Shown one piece after another: positions 21,026 through 31,442 of a stretch of DNA of 64,000 nucleotides. This DNA is from Hymenoscyphus infarciens (taxonomy: Eukaryota; Ascomycota; Leotiomycetes; Helotiales; Helotiaceae): the NCBI GenBank assembly GCA_001414345.1, contig LLCB01000204.1:44559-108558 (forward strand), read 5' to 3'. Numbering within the stretch: the stretch's first letter is position 1; each line of letters opens with the position of its first letter. A program made the translations under genes and the position numbers. The notes below the pieces were generated by a model. The model did no database searches and was not told the DNA's origin. It saw only the letters and a program-made list of their open reading frames with translations.

Positions 21026-22553
21026 ATGGTTGCACTCCGCTACTAGTGGCCTACGAGGGCTTTGTTTGTTGAAGATGTAGGTGCTTATTTTACTCTATAG
21101 AGATATTAATAAATTATGGGGCTGTGGGCCGAAATATGCCGAAAATACAGATTCACTCCTTTGGGTAGTCTCTTATGTACCTCTCTATACCCGTATTTAA
21201 GATCGTATACAAAGACATTGGGATTTGTAAACCTCACTAGTTGCTCTAAGTAAGAAATAGTATAAGATAGCTTGTTTTCTTCCTTGAGAAGATGTTATAA
21301 ACCAGGAGTTGTATCAATTTATTACTATAGTTTAAGAGTATTTTCTCAATTATTATCCTAGCAGGCTTAACTATTATAGCTTTTTAGAGGAAAACTACCA
21401 GTCTTATTTGGCCAACGAAGTGAGAAGTAAATATGTTCTACTATTTGCCAGTGTTTCGATTCTAAACTAGCCTAGAGTACTCGCTCGGGAAGACTAGCCA
21501 GGCTTATGAAAATAGGCTACGTTTGAGTAATGTGAGATATAGGACAGGCGAGACTAGGCAGGCAACCTGTCCTAAACAGGACTGGAGTGGCCGACAAAGA
21601 GGAGAGTGGCCGGGCAGGTGAGAAATAGGCTAGACTGAGGTATTATTAGGAAGGCTACCCCTTAGACTCTAACACTTTTTACGCTCCTCGGAGGTGGTTT
21701 CCCGTAAGCGATATTTCCAACCCATAGTAACCCGTCTTATCCTTCCCATCCTATCTGGCATAGAAAGGAAGACTAGTACTATAGAATAGAAGTGGTTAGG
21801 CTCGCTGAAAAGAGAGGTGATAAAAAGGACGGATTATTTTTGAATTGAGGAAGGATTAGGAAGGACGTTAGGAAGGCTAGACTGACAAAAAGGCTGGGAA
21901 ACCAAAACACAGCTCTTGCTAGTTACAAAAAGTTTCTACTACTACTGGTGAGTAGTTTGAAATAATAACAGTCGGAAATTAAGTGCTGTTGATAATACTA
22001 CATTTCATATAATCTCGATACGTTATAGCTAATGTGTTAGTGTTCACAATCATCTCGTAACAACCGTAAGAATAGCTACTGCTCTAAAGTTTCGATAACT
22101 AAAGAGACACTCGAAGCTATAACTTATTGTATCATCTTTTCGCCTCTGAGCAGCAAAGATCTGAAGATTTAGTCAAGTCCTGATTTACTTCTCTTTGGTG
22201 TTATAAGCTTCAAATAGTATTTAGAAGCGAGAAATACTATTCTTAGTATAGCTAGGCCTCTACGTAGAACTAAAGCGATTACAGAAGCTATATTAAGAGT
22301 ATTAGATAAGCAAAGTAAGGTTAAAATAGATACTTAATTCCTTTAAACTATAGAACAGAATATAAGACTTTGTATACTATACTCCTCGCTTAAAAGGTGG
22401 GGTGATCAGGTGATCCTTTGTCTAATACACCTTTGTCCCGTGACAAGAACGCTAATGACGCTAGCGACTGTATTTCGTCTGGGGTTTGAACTGTCTACCG
22501 GTGTTGACAAAACCACTCACGTCAATACTTGACAACGGTCCAAAGTCACCAAG
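21026..22553. other. Gene-free region of about 1.5 kb
   Basis: Unique-looking, AT-leaning DNA with purine-rich stretches (about 21470-21900). No protein family, RNA gene or clear repeat was recognised. The last 150 bp are the promoter side of family-W gene B. Confidence 0.4.
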
Positions 22554-23834
22554 ATGAACGCCAATCCTGGCCACGATACGTGGCACAGCTCCGATGATAA
22601 TACTGTCGACAAGAAGCAACAGATTATCAATTACACCAATCGAAAACGTGATGAACTCGTCGAAGCCCTCCAGCAACGCAACATAACTACGCCCTCAAAG
22701 GAGAACACAAAGTCTCATTTCATATTTGCTCTTTGCGCTGATGACCTCGAAAACAACAAAAACATCACAAGCTCCTGGAATGCTTATAACGATAAAACGG
22801 GCGAAAAACGACATGCCGAAGAAAATCGCAAGTCGCAGATTGAAATGCTTTTGCGGAACGTCATGAAATGCAGCGAAATCGACATTCACCTAAGAGCGCT
22901 CGATCAACTTGGCAATGGAATTGACCGCGATCGACAGGATTCGGCCAATAAGATACATGACAACAACATGTTATATGCAAGCCGTGCGAAGATGTACTTG
23001 AAAGATGGAAATATCAGCCAGAGTGAAAAAGATGCCTGTCTACGCTCGGTAGCAGAAGCAGCAAGGAATGCAGGAAAAGAGTTCTCTGGCGACCTGTTTG
23101 GATTTGACACTGCAAACCGCGCCATGAATGAAAGAGCGCATGCTATGCTTAACAAGCACGATAGATGGAACGCAATGGGATATGGTATTCAAACCTCCAA
23201 CCTTGTGGATCTCGTTTCGGAAAATCGTCGAGATAACCTTAAGAACTTCAACTCCCTCTTGCATACGACAGAAGGGATTTCCAGCGGCTCCCCGGATGAT
23301 CAGTCTTCTTTGCTCGCAGCTCCTTTAAATGACAACACGGCAATTAATGATACTCTGAACGATCATACGGCGGAAGAGGAGCTGGCCGCAACCAACAGTA
23401 CCACAAATCAACTGGTAGGTCTCCATATTTATTCCCACTGTTTGAAAGCCGAAAGCTAAAACTGTGTCTTAGTTTACACCAGATCCAAAGGATACCTCAT
23501 CTATGATCAAACCACATCCTTCAAACAAAACCTCTACCATTCCCGATACCTCCAATGGCCATTCAGAGAAAGGAGAACCGGTTAGAGATACAGAGGTAGG
23601 TCCCGAAATCTTTTTATGCCATACAAAATATCCATACTTAATGTGTTGTACTAGTTGACACCCACAAACAAACCCTCTTCAAAACGTAAATCTACCGTGC
23701 TACCGAAGCCACCAGCAAAGAAGTCAAAGTTTAAGCCCAAAAATGTTCGTCGACGTCAAGCTCAAGCTGAGAATCAACTCCCTCAACCTCCCGTTGGCGA
23801 ATTGGATGGTAACCCGTGTGTGGAAGAATCCTAA
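22554..23834 (+). CDS. Family-W protein B: uncharacterised paralogue of the gene at 6724-8401
   Basis: Exons 22554-23414, 23473-23595 and 23655-23834 give 387 aa. The architecture mirrors gene A: WHSSDDNT near the N-terminus, a SAP-like region (residues about 20-65), and a charged helical domain. Within the helical domain the order TGEKRHAEENRKSQIEMLL, IDIHLRALDQLG, HDNNMLYASRAKMYLKDGNI, SQSEKDA matches gene A. Both introns are phase 0 at equivalent places and both start GTAGGTCT/GTAGGTCC. A basic tail (KPPAKKSKFKPKNVRRRQ) may be a nuclear signal. The final GWYIIYK-type block of gene A is absent: the frame stops at 23832-23834, and only weak out-of-frame resemblance follows (MENFRGANF near 23840). 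Gene B may thus be C-terminally truncated. Function is unknown. Confidence 0.7.
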
Positions 23835-25312
23835 AATGGGTATGGAAAACTTCCGCGGTGCTAATTTTGGACGGATTGGATGTCGATAGTGAAACCTGGT
23901 ATCGTTGTCCCTGTTTTGGCTCTGAGACATACAACCAGGGATGTAACGCTTTTGTCTTTTTTGTGGATGGATTTGGCGAACAAATAAGTTGCTGGCGCGT
24001 CTCCTAAAACGGCACTGCATGTATCTGAGCAGGCAATACCTCAAACACTTTGTATCACAACGAACGAGGATGGGACAATACAACTCCACTCAATTTCATA
24101 TGTGTATTTGTTTGAACGAGTGCCCCTTCATCAGTTCTATATTTGACCAATCATATTTAGCTCTTCCCTAGCTTCTCTATAATCGACCGCCATAGTTTGT
24201 AACTTTGTTGAAATAACTCCACTCTTCTAGACAGTCTAGATATTCTTAAGAGCCTGTTTAGCTCGTATAAATTATTTAATATATATATCTGGATAGCTGA
24301 CGTGATACTCTGAATAGTAACCTTATATAAGTTAGTATATATTATTATTACTTATTTCTTAATATATTAAGTGATTATTTAGCTCGTAGTATATATCATA
24401 GTATATATCCTTAGATATATTCTTAGTAAGTAGTATAGATAGGTGTCGTAAGAGTAGTAAGAAAACATATATATATATAAAGATTTAAAGATTTATAGCT
24501 TTAAAGGTCTAAATCTTTTTTTAGTAGTATATATTCTATTTATATATATACTAAGATATATAAGATTAGACAAGGGATTTATATCACTTAAAAGATATAT
24601 ATAATAAACACTAGTGTATATATAGAATTAGTATATATATATATATATATATTACCTCTTGATTTTTAGTAGTATATATCCTAGATATACACGAGCTAAA
24701 CCCGCTCTAATAAAGCAATACTACTCGGATAAGTACTTAATACTCTATACTTATAAAACATAGAAGACTTTATTTAATTAACTTACTTATTTATAATGCT
24801 TCTTAACAATATAATTCCATAGTTTGACTTACTAGACTTACTACTTAATACTGTAAAGTAGTAACGTGATGGGTTAATATCCGAGATCGTGAACAAAGCA
24901 TACTAGTACTACCCTTGCTTCCAACTACTGTCTGTAGAGACAAGTATACCAAAACGTGCGAGTGACCTCGCTAATAAGCCTTACGTTTAAGTGACAAGTA
25001 GAGGCAGGGGGCTCAAGCATTGGAGTCTTTAAGGATTGTCTACGCTCATCTGAACACAAGGCACCAGTTGTAATCAACACTTCAATCTTTCAATTGTCAT
25101 TTTCAATAACTATTCCCAGAGCTTCAATTCAAGGTAATCAATACACACCACCGGGTATCATCCTTTCATCCTTTCTTCCATGCATCCTTTCGACCTCCAC
25201 AAACCGAAGCATAAACGCCACAAAACGAGCTACTCCATCCCAATGTATGCCCTTTCATCCCATATGTACATACAATACCCAATCAACACACCACTAATAT
25301 TCAGAGTAAATC
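23835..25312. other. AT-rich gene-free region with TA microsatellite
   Basis: 23835-24180 is probably 3' sequence of the preceding gene. From about 24190 to 24850 the sequence is dominated by TA and TAG steps with very little CA or TG, as expected for RIP-mutated DNA. It includes a (TA)n run at about 24632-24652. 24850-25312 returns to normal composition and is the 3' side of RTC1. Confidence 0.5.
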
Positions 25313-28300
25313 TCAAGCCTCCTCCCCAGGCGCAACCCACTTAACACTCTTTTTCTTCTCCGACCTTCCCTCACCAGGTTGCAAAGCAACCCTCACCCCC
25401 TCAACAGCCCTACTCTGCTCAACCTCCCGACCATCTCTCCTCACCGGTCCCCTACCAAGAGCAGCCCCCCTTCCCAGAAGAGGCACGCGAGAACTCTCTC
25501 GAATCGCAGCATTCATTTCCCGTTCCTTAATAGCCTTCTTCTCGTTCAAGTATTCGGTGCGCCAAGGGCCAGGGAGACAAGGATGCAAACAGCCCGAAAG
25601 CGGACAACAACCATCTGAATTTGTACGAGGCTCTGAGGGATTTGGGTTGGCGGCATATTCGGAAAATGGTAAAACAGAAGGTCCATGCCAAGCCTGCATA
25701 CAAGCTGTATGACCGCCATGACCACAACCAGGACAATACCACCACAACCTCAAGTTCAGCGCTCCTTCTTCGTTCTCTCCTGGATAGTTATTGTGGTCTT
25801 GTAGCTCCCTGGACTTGCATACTGCACATCCATCGATGGGGCCCGTGCATCTTGGACACCACCACTGAGAATTAGGGATCAAAGGGTCGTTCTCGAGGGG
25901 CTTTTCGCATGTCGTGCAGAAGAAACCAATGGTGATGTTTTCTTGTGCCATGGCGAAAACGGAGGGGTATAGCGGGGCACATAGATTACGCAGGAGGGCG
26001 GCCTCAGTGAAAAGCTGCATTTGCGTCAGGCGATGGTGGTATTGCCGCATTATTGCGTTGGCCCAGATGGGGTCAATGGCGTCTGCGGGAAGGAGCGGCA
26101 CGAAGAGAAGGACCATTACAGCAGCAGTTAAGGAACCGCTCTCGCATTCAAACTCTATCGACTGTTGAACTAAAGTTGTGGGATCGAGGGGAGTAATTGC
26201 GAATCCAGGATCATTAGGTTGAGGTAGGAAATCGGATTCGATAATATTAGGGTCCGCAGGTGGCTTCTCCGTGACGGTCGGACTAGTAGGAAGAACTTCG
26301 ACGGGCTTTTTGAACTCGATAGTTTGGGTTGCTGATTGTAATGAAGGCTCTTGCAAGTGGAATACTGGTGGGATCGCTGGATCATAAGGAATTCCATTTT
26401 GAACTTCAGCGCTGGCTGCACCAGAACTTGGAGTAGTATGCATGATAGAACTGCTATCTGTGGCATCCGTAAGAGTTTCAGAATCCAGACGACGTCTTGG
26501 TTGAGATGAAAGGCTATTTTCCCAAGTCGATACTCGATCCCTTAGAGACGGACCCTGAGAATGACCTTTATCGCTGGTCGAAGAGCTTAAGAATTTAGTT
26601 TGTTGTGATTCATTTGAGGTTGAAAACATTTGAAAGCTCTCTCCAGAATCATGGCGTTGAAGTGGATGGATAGTCGGTTGCGAATCACGCTGAGCTGGAT
26701 AACCAAGCCTCAGCGGTGGTTTCCTTTGTGGGGCGTGGAAGTCAACCACTGGAGAAACCGAGTCAACTCCATAAAAATCATAGCCATCTATGCTCGGAGA
26801 TTCGCGCGTCTTGTTTTCGACTGCACCAGGAACGGGTATCGGACTTGGCGTTGAAGGTAGCATTGTTGTAGCTGAGAGGTTCAAGACGTCGTCGTCTACA
26901 TTTATCGGTGTATGCATTGCTTCTCTGGTCTGGGAAACAATTTGGTCACGGACAGGGCGTACAAGAGGCGTAGCCACATTCGAAGTGCTCTCTACATCAT
27001 CTGGGATTATCGTAATCGCCGAATGGTGGCGAGGAGGAGTTGCAACAGGACTAGGCGCACGACTTTTTTTCCGAGGCGTTTCCCAACCCCTTCGCTTCCT
27101 TCGAGGCGTCTCATGGCCCCGAAACTTGGGCTCAGCAAGCCGTTCCAAAGCCTTTTCATTCGCTGCAGGAGTCTCAGGTACCTTGAGCCTACATTCACGA
27201 TGATATTCCGCACGTTTTGTAAGGAGGAGATTGACAGTATGGCCAAGGAGTCTCCATGTTTGAGCCAGACGATAATGGCCGACGCCCTCCGCTGTTCTTG
27301 CAAAACTATCGGTGACATCTACTATCCTAATATCGAGGGAAGCTGGACTTGAATCTTGACGCATGTATTTATCTAGGCGCATCAAATATCGATTTGTGAA
27401 ATATTGATATGTCACGCGTTTTGAAGTACCAGGAGCTTGACCAATAGCCATGACTTGTTGAGATTTGTAAATTCCTGTAACTTTTACCGCATCATCCAGG
27501 GACATGATCTTATCGGCCATGCCATTCATACTAGGTGGGGTCGAGCTGAAAGATGGATTGGATCTGGCGCTATTTCGTCTTCGATTCGTTTTCCGTTGTC
27601 TCGATCCGAGAAAGCTGCCCACGACATCTTCTTCTGAATCACTTCTACTAACACTTAAGAGTGGCCCACTAGCACTTTGAAATTTTGGAGAAACCTCAGA
27701 AGGTGTGATTGTTGGGCGGGACCGTCTCCTTGGGACTTGGCGTTCCTCCAGCATCATTAAAACATCCCCAGCGGGAGAAAAAGCGAAAGTAGAAAGGCTC
27801 CTCCGATCTATAACTTTTGGCATGAAAGCAACATCAGTCTGAGTGAAATGACCCTCTCTGTCAACACTCCACAAGAGATCTCTGGAACTCCACAAAAGAC
27901 CGCTTGGAGCGGTATCCCACTGTTCAATTTCTTTGAACGGCATAGAGGGTCTAGCAAGATCCCAAAGATGAACAGTGGAATTCTGGGTCTTTGTAGCACT
28001 AGAATCATCATATGCGACAGTAACTTGTGCAGCTCTATGTCCCTGGGCTGTGGCTGACCAGCAAGCAGGCCTCCAGGAAACTGAAGACACTGGGGCTGGA
28101 GTTGAGAACGTATATCGTGGCTTCTGGTTCCGATCGGCCTTCTTTGACAAATCCCATACATGGCAATACTGATCTGCACCACCGCTCACAAGGTGTTCTC
28201 CATCTGGGTGCCATGAAATTGAGGAACACGATGTCTGATGCGCTGGAAGCTTGAGAACAGGCGCGCCAGGCTTTCGTATATCCCATTTCTGAACTGAGCC

Positions 28301-29059
28301 CGAGTCTGTGCAGCATGCAAATTCCATTCCATCTGTTGGCGACCATTTAACGTCTCTAACTACGTCTGCGTTGCATTTGAATGTTTGCCATGTTCGGAAA
28401 ACTGGTCCCCTAGACGACTGAGGGACCCGTAGATCGAAAATCCTTACTGTCCCATCTTGACTTGCTGACAAGAGCCAGTTACATTTGAAAGGACTGATGG
28501 CGAGTTTGTGAACCTGGCGGACATGCTCTTGTATTCGGACCACCTCATACCCTTCTCCTCCCCGATTGAGATCATAAATTGTCATCCTCCCATTTCCGCC
28601 TGCCGTTATGATAGAAGAGTCTAAGAACCCATGCGACCACTTCACTGCTCTAATATTGAGTTGTTCAGGTGTCGCAGCGGACAAATCGTGTGTTGTCGCA
28701 TAGGAGGTGATTCCAGCTCGTAGATCGGTCTCCTCCTTGATTGTTGACCCCTCGACATTGATGACTTTGAAGACCTTTGCTCCTGCAATCACTGCGCGCT
28801 TCCCATCTGGAGATCGATCAAGGCATGCGATGGGCGCGCCAGAAGAGTAACTCGTGCCCTGGGATGCGCTTGGTCGGAGTTGGGGAAGATCGGAGATGGT
28901 GTGTTCAATATTCTCGTTCCGAGTAGGCGCTGGCTGTCCAAGCAGCTTCCTCATAATCTTGCCTTTATTCATCCTGGCTGCCGATTTGCCACCATAAGTG
29001 GCATCCTTGGTTTGTGTTTGTGCATTGAGGTGGTTTGGAGGAAGCTTCGTTGCGCTCAT
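25313..29059 (-). CDS. RTC1: Rtc1, WD-repeat and RING-type subunit of the SEA (GATOR2) complex
   Basis: A single uninterrupted exon encodes 1248 aa, matching the long fungal Rtc1/WDR24 family. Residues about 75-420 form a WD40 propeller with clear repeats: LSASQDGTVRIFDLR, EFACCTDSGSVQKWDIR, LVSGGADQYCHVWDLSKK and STVHLWDLARPS. A long Ser/Pro-rich low-complexity middle follows. Residues about 1043-1170 carry paired zinc-binding motifs (FFCTTCEKP, WWCPRCTG, GCAVCKS, WWYCPGCGHGGHTACMQAWH), a C-terminal RING-type domain as in WDR24. Rtc1 is a SEACAT/GATOR2 component at the vacuole that opposes SEACIT/GATOR1 and so promotes TORC1 signalling under amino-acid sufficiency. The name comes from a yeast screen on telomere capping. 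The start ATG at 29057-29059 precedes MSATKLPPNHLN. Large antisense open frames inside it are shadows. Confidence 0.92.
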   Translation of the reverse strand: MSATKLPPNHLNAQTQTKDATYGGKSAARMNKGKIMRKLLGQPAPTRNENIEHTISDLPQLRPSASQGTSYSSGAPIACLDRSPDGKRAVIAGAKVFKVINVEGSTIKEETDLRAGITSYATTHDLSAATPEQLNIRAVKWSHGFLDSSIITAGGNGRMTIYDLNRGGEGYEVVRIQEHVRQVHKLAISPFKCNWLLSASQDGTVRIFDLRVPQSSRGPVFRTWQTFKCNADVVRDVKWSPTDGMEFACCTDSGSVQKWDIRKPGAPVLKLPAHQTSCSSISWHPDGEHLVSGGADQYCHVWDLSKKADRNQKPRYTFSTPAPVSSVSWRPACWSATAQGHRAAQVTVAYDDSSATKTQNSTVHLWDLARPSMPFKEIEQWDTAPSGLLWSSRDLLWSVDREGHFTQTDVAFMPKVIDRRSLSTFAFSPAGDVLMMLEERQVPRRRSRPTITPSEVSPKFQSASGPLLSVSRSDSEEDVVGSFLGSRQRKTNRRRNSARSNPSFSSTPPSMNGMADKIMSLDDAVKVTGIYKSQQVMAIGQAPGTSKRVTYQYFTNRYLMRLDKYMRQDSSPASLDIRIVDVTDSFARTAEGVGHYRLAQTWRLLGHTVNLLLTKRAEYHRECRLKVPETPAANEKALERLAEPKFRGHETPRRKRRGWETPRKKSRAPSPVATPPRHHSAITIIPDDVESTSNVATPLVRPVRDQIVSQTREAMHTPINVDDDVLNLSATTMLPSTPSPIPVPGAVENKTRESPSIDGYDFYGVDSVSPVVDFHAPQRKPPLRLGYPAQRDSQPTIHPLQRHDSGESFQMFSTSNESQQTKFLSSSTSDKGHSQGPSLRDRVSTWENSLSSQPRRRLDSETLTDATDSSSIMHTTPSSGAASAEVQNGIPYDPAIPPVFHLQEPSLQSATQTIEFKKPVEVLPTSPTVTEKPPADPNIIESDFLPQPNDPGFAITPLDPTTLVQQSIEFECESGSLTAAVMVLLFVPLLPADAIDPIWANAIMRQYHHRLTQMQLFTEAALLRNLCAPLYPSVFAMAQENITIGFFCTTCEKPLENDPLIPNSQWWCPRCTGPIDGCAVCKSRELQDHNNYPGENEEGALNLRLWWYCPGCGHGGHTACMQAWHGPSVLPFSEYAANPNPSEPRTNSDGCCPLSGCLHPCLPGPWRTEYLNEKKAIKEREMNAAIRESSRVPLLGRGAALGRGPVRRDGREVEQSRAVEGVRVALQPGEGRSEKKKSVKWVAPGEEA

Positions 29060-29884
29060 TTCGCAAGCTCCAGCTCAAGTGCTTCTGCCAAGGCGGTGTG
29101 CGGGCGCATTGGAAATACAGGCCTCTGATTGGCTGAGTGGCACATAGTACGTCGTTTGTACAAAGTACTGCTGTTGGCCAGGAAATGCCAGGTAGAGAAA
29201 TGGAAGCCTTGAGATGTTCGGTGAAGGAGTGTTTGCTGCCGTAGGGGTAAGAGGAAAGGGGGGTAAAGTATACGGCAAGTTGGCTCGCGCAGGATTCCAA
29301 CTTCTGTTTATTTTTATCCTCCCGCATAATTCAATAGCGGGGTAAGATTTTTACTATGGAATTCCTTTCCCACTTCTAATGAGAGTGAATACTCTTCTAT
29401 TCGACATTCCATCTACCCACCATCGGGTTTCTAAGGTCTTTACCATTTACTCTCTGCTATTTTCGTACTCTTCTTTCAAGCTTCCGCGCATATTAGAAGA
29501 CAAGTTAGAAGAACGGGTATCTGGCAGTCACTTTAACGTTTGATTCATAAGAGAGAAGAGGTGGTGCCTGAAGCATCATACGTGACTTGAATATCTCAGG
29601 GTTATTTACTTCTTAGTTGAATAGAAATGGTCTCAAACAAGGTCTTCGTATTAAACAATTAGGCGAGGACGAAAGCTAATTTCACTTCTTGAAAACGTGG
29701 TATGGCTATGCGGAAAACCACTAGTAACATCAACTTCTTTCCTTTCCCGCCGTCCCCTCTCACCACTCGATATCACACTCTTTCATTGTCCCTTCCCGTT
29801 CCAACACTCCGATATCATCCAACTCAAAAGCTGAACCACTCATAGTCTCATACCCCATTCTACACCGTTCTATCTCATACCCAG
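29060..29884. other. RTC1 promoter side and downstream spacer
   Basis: Upstream region of RTC1 (about 29060-29330) and the 3' region of the small secreted protein gene. Nothing else was recognised. Confidence 0.4.
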
Positions 29885-30212
29885 TCAACCACAAAGTTTG
29901 TTCTTGGAGATGAAAGCCGTCATAACAGGAGCAACGCAACCGGTACACGCGCACATCTTTGATTTTGTTTCAGCAAAATTCTTCTTACACCAGGTAGAGT
30001 AATCTTCCTCTCACCTTCTGAGTTTCCGTGTCCGTTCCATCTGTGCCCTTCAGACAGCTCAAAATATTCGCCTTAGTTGCGCTAGCCATGTACTTGTTGA
30101 AACAGGCACTCGCATTAATGACGGCTCGACAGTTGTCGCTTTCCACGTTGCAAGGACCATCAGCAAGGGTCGAAGCGACGAAAATCGCGAGGAGAGAAAA
30201 CGAGATACGCAT
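29885..30212 (-). CDS. Small secreted cysteine-rich protein (effector-like)
   Basis: Exons in transcript order, 30015-30212 and 29885-29956, are separated by a 58-bp phase-0 intron (GTGAGA...AAAG) and give 89 aa. The ATG at 30210-30212 starts a good signal peptide (MRISFSLLAIFVASTLA, cleavage around residue 17-18). The mature part is about 71 residues with eight cysteines at 21, 28, 37, 53, 68, 70, 73 and 88, enough for four disulfides. An in-frame extension upstream exists but would bury the signal peptide. Small, cysteine-rich and secreted is the usual profile of fungal effectors or surface proteins. No named family was recognised, so a role in host interaction is inference only. It neighbours two other secreted-protein genes. 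Confidence 0.75.
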
Positions 30213-31442
30213 TTTAATCGTAGGTTTTGGGGATGTGACGCTCGAGAAGAACAAAATTAAGTTTCTGTGGAGAGACTTGGAGGTAGGGAAGTTTTTCAAA
30301 TGGCTGGCCTAATAGAAGAAAGAAAGAATCTGTTATCATCAAGGTTTCGTCCAAGGAGACCACATGGCTTGCCAAATTGGGCTTTCATCCGATAATCCGA
30401 CGATATAGTACTTTGATTGATGGCATACTTTGGCTAGTGAGGGGCTCAAATCATTTTGAAGTGTAGATACAAAGATCTCCATGTGTTTTACCCTACCCCA
30501 GGAGGTATTCTTGACTTCAAAGAAATTTACCCCACCTTACTGAGGTATTAATACAATTTTTGGTGTCACCCGGCATTTAAATCCCCCCTAGGTATTAAGT
30601 TGTCCTTTTTTATGAATTGTTATTGAGTATTTTACCAATGATGTACTTTTCATTCATCGTATTGTGTGGTTGAGGTTTAGGCTATCTGAAAGAGAAGGGG
30701 TACATGACCACGGGTAAGTTTACCCCACCTGACTATGAAATTAATATATTTATTGGTATCGCCGGCACTTAGAAAGTGCTTTGAAGCCTGGATTTGGTTT
30801 AGCATCACGGAAATTCTCATTTGCTTCACTATAACTTAATTTAAGCTTAGATCGGCATTTTAGGTTAGAGATTTAAAGGCTCGAAAAAATGACTTAGAGT
30901 GTACTCGGGGAATGTTTCTTTTATATAGGTCCTACGTTTGTTTTCCTGAAATATTCTTCTGAGTACTAAGCACCTTTCATTTCTTATGTGTCTCTGATGG
31001 TGTATTGAACGAAAAGTCGTGAATTTTCCTCCTTCGAAATTCGGTAGAGGGTAATTTTAGAGCGAAGTGTGATATCAAGAGGACAACGAAATCGATTAAA
31101 AAGGTCAAACGGAATAGAAAGTAGACCAATCATCAAAAATGCAGCCGTACATACTCGGCAGTTCGCTAGCCACTTAGAGCCACCTTTCAAAACAACTTAA
31201 TGAAAGTGTGTTGCTAGAGGCAGCACTCACAGATCTTGGAAACGGACCATTGTATTTCTGTGGGTGTACCATTGATTGCCTGGGCAGTATATGCCCAGCC
31301 CAATTGATCCAGCCTGCTGTACAGCCAAGCTCATTAAAAGGACCTACGCATCCGCCTCCCGGACTTTTCCCAACAACTATCGTCCACCTGGTAACAAATT
31401 CTTCAAATCACCAGAATCATCAGTGACAGTGGGCTGAACAGA
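30213..31442. other. Gene-free region with a short direct repeat
   Basis: Non-coding sequence between two genes for secreted proteins that are transcribed divergently, so it holds both promoters. No TATA box stands out. It contains the diverged direct repeat at 30529-30780. Confidence 0.4.
30529..30780. repeat. Diverged direct repeat of about 58 bp
   Basis: TTTACCCCACCTTACTGAGG...GGTGTCACCCGGCATTTAAA at about 30529-30586 recurs as TTTACCCCACCTGACTATGA...GGTATCGCCGGCACTTAGAA at about 30720-30778. The order and spacing of blocks are the same, with scattered transitions. It may be a remnant of a small element. Confidence 0.6.

Noticed and set aside
26790..27352. Long + strand open frames of 137-146 codons
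   Set aside because: They are antisense to the RTC1 coding sequence and show no family resemblance.
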